Shown: one piece after another, positions 58,000 through 64,000 of the stretch
How the letters are laid out: every line of letters begins with the position of its first letter
Numbering within the stretch: position 1 is the stretch's first letter
Assembly (NCBI GenBank): GCA_002633005.1
Contig: NMRA01000421.1
Location: 1 to 64,000 of the forward strand
DNA from: Phoronis australis
Taxonomy: Eukaryota > Phoronida > Phoronidae
Direction of reading: 5' to 3'
DNA length: 64,000 nucleotides
Notes under the pieces: model-generated
The model's database searches: none
The model's input: only the letters and a program-made list of their open reading frames with translations
What the model was told of the DNA's origin: nothing
Made by a program: the position numbers and the translations under genes

Positions 58000-60590
58000 A
58001 AAAAACTTGTTTTCGCTTGACCAGAACCAAGCCAACATGAGCAATTTTGAGGATAATGCCTCTGCACAATCACCTGTTCTGGGTCGACTCACTTAACGTA
58101 TGCACACTATATGCATTACGCGCTAAGATAAAGCGTGCAGATTATTATTATTTACTTTCTACAAAATTGTGGTACATTGCTATCAAAATTCGTTGTTAAA
58201 TTACGATCATTTTTCATAAAATTTTGTTGAAGTTCCAGGGCGAAATCTTGCCGACAAATGCGTAGCTGCTGGTCTCGCAATCGTCGATAGGGCTTGAATT
58301 CTTAAATAAGAATACAGCTTTGACTCAACAAATTACCTGAAATCCTCCTCAAGTTTTCCAAATAGCGTCTCTAAGATTTTTAAGTTCTTGTGAAGTCTGG
58401 ATTAACTGCAGATTAAGTCCAAATCTACGCTAGATTGTAGCACGCAACCCGAGAAAAATCTCTGTGGGAACACATGTTGTTGTCACGTGACGTTTGTTTT
58501 GAAGTTTGTATGCGTGTGTGTGAGAGTAAGCGTGCGTGTGCTTGTCAGAGTTCATTTGCCAGAGTAATGTAATGATCTAGGTGTGCATTGTATCCAAAAA
58601 AAAAAAATAAGTCAAGCAGAGCGTGTTTTAATATTTACGGCTTAGCACTTGCTGGCCTCATCTGCTAAAAACGTTCGAGAATTTTTTCGGTAAGACCGAC
58701 ATGTCACTCATTGAGTCGCCGGGTGAGTGGATGCGTGACCGTAGTGTAACAGCTATTTCCCGGAAGATTTGGGGTGTAAGGGTGCGAAGTGGGTCATTTT
58801 GACCTTAAAAACACCAATTATGATTAGTTAAATAATTTCTCTTAAAAATAATGCAGAAGCTTTTTACGGTATTGGAAACTTTCGGAAATTAGTGCCAATA
58901 TTTATTTGCCGATGCTATGTTACCCGATTAATCTTCGATGACAGTCGGTACATTATGCAGCGCGCGCTTCTTGGTCGCGTGCTAACACTGGTCGAGTTTT
59001 TTTTTTTAGTCTTCGATTCACGGTTTTCACATGCACAAAGAAGTTTGAGGCCGGAGAAGATCTGTACTGGAAAGAAACAATGCAATCCCGCTCTTTGACA
59101 AGTACGCTGTGTCTGTTTTCAAAGTCCAGACCCGCGTAGTGGGGCACATCCCTCGCAAGAGCAGCAAAACTTCTGCGTTCTTTTTGAATCGCGGCGTAAG
59201 TTTGAAGTGTATACGGACATAACGGTGAGGCTCGTGGTCCGTTACAAATTCAGGCTGTCGGATCTTTCAATTGATAAATTGGAGACGTTAGAACTGTAGG
59301 TAAGGGCATTTTTCGCATGTACATGTAGTTCATGGGCTGGGCGCTTACTTTAGCAAAGTCTGAAAACGCGTTGGGGCACTTGTTGAGCCATGGGCGCTAA
59401 TTAGGGCGAATAGCGGCAGAATTACATACAGCAGCTTAGTTTAATGCACACAAATTACACGTCGTGCAAACCAGTCGGTCATCCCGTTTACCATCAACAA
59501 TCCCAGTAGCCTTTGCGCACCCTAATTTCCGGACATGCGCAATCGTTAAATCGATTCGGTTGCAACTCCGCTATTGGATGCAACTCAAGGTACCTGTTCA
59601 AATTTACATTCGTCATACAGCACCTAGGCATGGGCGGCGCACACTTTTTTCAGTGGTGCACCTTTGGGGGAGCTGAGGGGGCCTTAGCCGTTCCACTTTT
59701 TACTCCGTGCTGCGCCGACCATGCTAGGGCATGTTATAAATAGAACAAATGACGCAACCGCCAGCTCATAGTTGACAATCAGCTCATGCTAACAACCAAA
59801 ACAGATTGATTTTTGTCATGAGAAATCATGAGCTTTCGTGCTTACCAAGATGCCCACTACCAAATTGCTCTCCGCGACCTTTTGTCTTCATATTAGAAGT
59901 GACGATACGGGTATGAAACAATTTTCTGGCATTTGCCACGATGCAGTTACGGCGATGATGCATGAACGTGGGACACACATCAGAAATCATAGATTAGACG
60001 AAACTTGTGTACGTCATTGTTAGACTAATTACCGACCTTCAGTTTAGAGTTTTGTGTAGGTATACGATCGAAAACTCGAACGCTGACATCTTTCAGCGAT
60101 TGCCAAGTAGATGCAATGATATAACTGGCTTTCACTACCGGTCAACAGTATGTTGGTTCGGAGACCCCAAAATATGATAATGACCTTGGTTTCGACTTCT
60201 GAATTCTTGGTTTGAGCGCAGGTTGTGGTGCAGCGTCTAGTGTGGCTGTACATAGCTTTTGCTTAGTGCTCCCAGCTGCCACTATTGACTGGTCTTGTCT
60301 GTCAGTACAGTACATGTTTTTTCTCTCACATCAAGACTTGTGCAGTGACTCCACGTGCTGGGCAGAAGCCCAGACTGAGCTTTACGAGATTGGACTCGTC
60401 TCTTGAAATGTGCTAAACCCAGCTGTGGAAGCATTTTCAGAACTCTACTGACGTTTTAATTCTTTAGTGGAATATTACATCTCAAATTAAATGCGGGGAA
60501 AAACACAAGTTACGATGCTTACACTTGTTCTGGAGTGGAGGCCTACATGCAACTATACCTGTGACAAAAATGGGGAAATGGGTATATATG
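58000..60590. other. No gene recognised
   Basis: Contains a poly-A run near 58600, one CATGGGCGGCGCAC element end at about 59629 and several frames of 60-76 codons without domains. No supported gene or RNA. Confidence 0.4.
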
Positions 60591-60591
60591 G

Positions 60592-60596
<5 letters not shown>

Positions 60597-60642
<46 letters not shown>

Positions 60643-60655
60643 GTGCGTGTGTGTN

Positions 60656-60685
<30 letters not shown>
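60597..60685 (+). repeat. TG dinucleotide microsatellite with an internal N
   Basis: About 88 bases of (TG)n with a few CG steps; base 60655 is N. The N probably marks where two contigs both broke in the repeat, so its true length is unknown. The Cys/Val and His/Thr frames over it are artefacts. Confidence 0.95.
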
Positions 60686-60687
<2 letters not shown>

Positions 60688-60876
60688 GTGTAGAAATGGA
60701 CGAAAATACACATCTACGCGTCAAAACAACGACGAGATCATGTACAACTGTAAATATTGTCACGTATGACAAAAAGCGCGACATCAGGATGTTATTTCAA
60801 GAAGCGGGGCGAAGCTTCAAAATAACGGGAATGCCTCTTCAAAAGCCAAACAATGATGTGATGACAAAGTACATGT

Positions 60877-62621
60877 ATGAATAGACAAACATTACTAATG
60901 GTCAAGGACACATTTTATTTTTGGACTTTTGACTTTTGCAAGGCGTATGATACAACAAAACGGGACATTATTTTTCAAGCTTTGAAGGCTTTTAATTTTG
61001 GACAGTGTTTTACACGATGGGTAGAAATAATCATAACAAACCAACAGCTTGTGTTGTCATTAAGTGTTTTATAACAGATTATTTTCGTTTAGAAAGGGGT
61101 GTGAGACAGGGTGATTCATTGTCGGGTCCATTATATTGCCTAGCTGTTGAAGTTGTGGCCAATTATATACGAGAGTGTAATTTAATTAAAGGCATAAGTG
61201 TTAAGAAAACTGAAGTTAAAATTCTCCAGTACGCAGATGACACTACCTTATTTCTTTATGACAAAAATTCTGGCATGAATTGTCTCAAATTTTTAGAACA
61301 TTTTGGTTTACTCTCGGGTCTCCAGCTAAATATTAAGAAATGTGAAGGGTTATATTTAGGTCGAGAAAACGAGTATTCTGAACCGCTTTATGGCTTCAAG
61401 TGGACTGGCAAACCAATCAAGAGTCTGGGAATATTTTTTAGTCATAACAAAAAAGAATATGATTTTTTAAATCTTGAACTCAAAATTAAGTCCTTTGAAA
61501 AGTCTCTTGATATCTGGAAAAGTCGCAATATTTCATTGTTAGGAAGGATCAATGTAATTAAAACATTTGCGCTGTCTAAAATAATTTACGTGATTAGCAA
61601 TTCAGGAATTGACAGCGAACGTAGAGCTAAGATAAATACTGTGATAAAAAATTTGTTTGGCAAAATAAACCACTTAGAACTAGAATAAAAACAAATGTGG
61701 ATGTAAATGCCCATGAAAATGGTGGTTTGACTGTTCCTGATATAAATATTATGTACAAGTCATTATTAGTTAAATTGATTACGCGTTGCTTAGATGGAAA
61801 CAATGAAATTTGAAAGTGTTTCCAGGGTATGTTTTTAAAACATATGAAGGTATTTTGATCTTTAAGTCAAATTATGATTGTAAATTGCTGTCTCTTGCAA
61901 ATATTGATACCTTCTATCTTGACATCTTGATTGTTTGGGAAGAAATTAGTGCTCATTTACATAAGGACATAACAATTGTAAACAAAGTAGTATGGAATAA
62001 CAAAATTATTGATTAATAGGAGGACTGTATTCTTTAATAGTTTCTTTGAGGCTGGTATTACTTTTGTGAAGGTTCTTTTGAATTTTGAAAATAAATTTTT
62101 GACATGGGAGCTTTTGAAAGATAGATATAAGCTTTCAAATTGGATTCATTATGCTGCTTTGAGACGTGCGATTAAATTGAAAGCTGATCCTTCGATTTCA
62201 AAATGCATACATCCCCAGTCAAGACAAATTACTAATGTGTTTTCTAGAAATATTTTGCTTTCCAAAATTGTTTTGCCTCCTGATATAGAATTCACCTTAA
62301 CTGACATTTACTTTAGACTACGAATTAAACAAATTTATGTTCTTCCACACAAACTCTTGTTACCTCCTTATGTTAAAACCTTCAAGTACTTCTATATTCA
62401 TAGAAAAGTGTTTACAAAATTTATTTTGAAAAAGATGAACTTAGTCAGTGATGACAAGTGTGCATCTTGTGGAATTTTGAGACTTTTAACCATATGTTTG
62501 TGGAATGTGGTTCAGTGAAAACTTTGTGGTGTGAAATTCAGAAACTTTTAATTGACGTAACTGCACAACACGATTTAATCCAAGATAGGAATGTTATTTT
62601 GACAGCATATTTTCGATGTAA
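60877..62621 (+). pseudogene. LINE (L1/Tx1-like) reverse transcriptase region, copy 1
   Basis: Translation gives FLDFCKAYDT-like motif A (after a frame change near 60925), ERGVRQGDSLSGPLYCL (motif B), LQYADDTTLF (motif C with the YADD catalytic pair), SGLQLNIKKCEGLYLG and RNISLLGRINVIKTFALSKI (RT thumb side). Near the end comes a Cys-His pattern, CASCG then ETFNHMFVEC, like the zf-RVT motif. Relative to copy 2 it has lost one T near 61663 and two bases near 62007, each a frameshift. The endonuclease and 5' end are missing. It retrotransposed by target-primed reverse transcription when active. Clade assignment by eye is tentative. Confidence 0.75.
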
Positions 62622-62815
62622 NNNNNNNNNNNNNNNNNNNNNNNNNNNNNNNNNNNNNNNNNNNNNNNNNNNNNNNNNNNNNNNNNNNNNNNNNNNNNNN
62701 NNNNNNNNNNNNNNNNNNNNNNNNNNNNNNNNNNNNNNNNNNNNNNNNNNNNNNNNNNNNNNNNNNNNNNNNNNNNNNNNNNNNNNNNNNNNNNNNNNNN
62801 NNNNNNNNNNNNNNN
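62622..62815. other. Assembly gap, 194 N
   Basis: A run of 194 undetermined bases between the two LINE copies. The right side resumes at a point equivalent to 61054, inside the same element. Confidence 0.97.
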
Positions 62816-64000
62816 TTGTCATTAAGTGTTTTATAACAGATTATTTTCGTTTAGAAAGGGGTGTGAGACAGGGTGATTCATTGTCGGGTTCATTATATTG
62901 CCTAGCTGTTGAAATTGTGGCCAATTATATACGAGAGTGTAATTTAATTAAAAGCATAAGTGTTGAGAAAACTGAAGTTAAAATTCTCCAGTACGCAGAT
63001 GACACTACCTTATTTGTTTATGACAAAAATTCTGGCATGAATTGTCTCAAATTTTTAGAACATTTTGGTTTACTCTCGGGTCTCCAGCTAAATATTAAGA
63101 AATGTGAAGGGTTATATTTAGGTCGAGACCACGAGTATTCTGAACCGCTTTATGTCTTCAAGTGGACTGGCAAACCAATCAAGAGTCTGGGAATATTTTT
63201 TAGTCATAACAAAAAAGAAAATGATTTTTTAAATCTTGAACTCAAAATTAAGTCCTTTAAAAAGTCTCTTGATATCTTGAAAAGTCGCAATATTTCATTG
63301 TTAGGAAGGATCAATGTAACTAAAACATTTGCGCTGTCTAAAATAATTTACGTGATTAGCAATTTAGGAATTGACAGCGAACGTAGAGCTAAGATAAATA
63401 CTGTGATAAAAAATTTTGTTTGGCAAAATAAACCACTTATAACTAGAATAAAAACAAATGTGGATGTAAATGCCCATGAAAATGGTGGTTTGACTGTTCC
63501 TGATATAAATATTATGTACAAGTCATTATTAGTTAAATTGATTACGCGTTGCTTAGATGCAAACAATGAAATTAGTGTTTCCAGGGTATGTTTTTAAAAC
63601 ATATGAAGGCATTTTGATCTTTAAGTCAAATTATGATTGTAAATTGCTGTCTCTTGCAAATATTGATACCTTTTATCTTGACATCTTGATTGCTTGGGAA
63701 GAAATTAGTGCTCACTTACATAAGGACATAACAATTGTAAAAAAAGTAGTGTGGAATAACAAAAACATATTGATTAATAGGAGGACTGTATTCTTTAATA
63801 GTTTCTTTGAGGCTGGTATTACTTTTGTGAAGGTTCTTTTGAATTTTGAAAATAAATTTCTGACATGGGAGGTTTTGAAAGATAGATATAAGCTTTCAAA
63901 TTGGATTCATTATGCTGCTTTGAGACGTGCGATTAAGTTGAAAGCTGATCCTTCGATTTCAAAATGCATACATCCCCAGTCAAGACAAATTACTAATGTG
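62816..64000 (+). pseudogene. LINE (L1/Tx1-like) reverse transcriptase region, copy 2
   Basis: Aligns with 61054-62240 at about 98%. The frame is open from the gap to 63597, through motif B (ERGVRQGDSLSGS), YADD, and ENGGLTVPDINIMYKSLL. It then breaks after NNEISVSRVCF and resumes in another frame with TYEGILIFKSN to the window end. The frameshift lesions are not the same as in copy 1, so the two sequences are distinct copies or alleles, both inactive. The element continues past the window. Confidence 0.75.

Noticed and set aside
60482-60884. Open frames over the TG repeat (Cys/Val- and His/Thr-rich proteins)
   Set aside because: They are translations of a dinucleotide microsatellite with an N inside, so they carry no evidence of coding.
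1-64000. CRISPR arrays, bacterial operons, riboswitches or ribosome binding sites
   Set aside because: The window is eukaryotic (spliced exons, AATAAA signals, LINE and MITE content); no regularly spaced short repeat array with unique spacers exists.

Overview
This window reads as nuclear DNA of an animal. It has spliced genes, a very high load of interspersed repeats, and single-N or N-run assembly joins. A chondroitin-type GalNAc transferase, an SLC35D-type nucleotide-sugar transporter and a laminin-G-like domain, together with THAP, pogo and Tx1/L1-like relics, suggest a marine invertebrate. A non-vertebrate deuterostome (hemichordate or cephalochordate) would fit, but the species cannot be fixed from the sequence alone. 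Near-copies in the window differ by about 2-3%, which fits a highly heterozygous genome.

Layout. 1-640: transposon-type relics (THAP C-terminus, P2RX7-like Cys-rich domain). 1977-6486: the 3' part of a LamG-domain gene in four phase-consistent exons; its large intron holds a fold-back repeat and a possible signal-peptide exon. 6.5-16 kb: no ordinary gene found, only dispersed repeats, small TIR elements and a dead pogo-type transposon at 13.58-15.56 kb. 16.4-17.0 kb: an unrecognised coding relic. 17-25.9 kb: mostly unassigned, with a strong 72-bp hairpin and two repeat families. 26.9-29.5 kb: a complete two-exon SLC35D-like transporter. 31.6-33.4 kb: a second copy of its last exon. 33.2-35.2 kb: a long repeat with a recurring CTAGTGGC box. 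37.9-43.4 and 43.4-50.6 kb: two adjacent copies of a block, each with one intact CSGALNACT-like reading frame. 51.6-58 kb: nested TIR elements, a CXC-type Cys-rich ORF and a THAP relic. 60.9-64 kb: two near-identical copies of a LINE reverse transcriptase region either side of a 194-N gap.

Function. The transporter (SLC35D relatives import UDP-GlcA and UDP-GalNAc) and the GalNAc transferase belong to the same pathway, chondroitin sulfate synthesis in the ER/Golgi, and lie about 12 kb apart. The LamG protein has no evident link to them.

Main caution. Four of the five N positions sit exactly at the start or end of a duplicated sequence; the fifth is inside a TG microsatellite. The doubled CSGALNACT block, the doubled last exon and the doubled LINE may therefore be unmerged haplotypes rather than true tandem duplications. 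I found no convincing evidence of a wholly new biological system. The most informative signals are the copy-to-copy comparisons, which expose transposon insertions with an empty site and a sharply conserved catalytic half, and the structured repeats.
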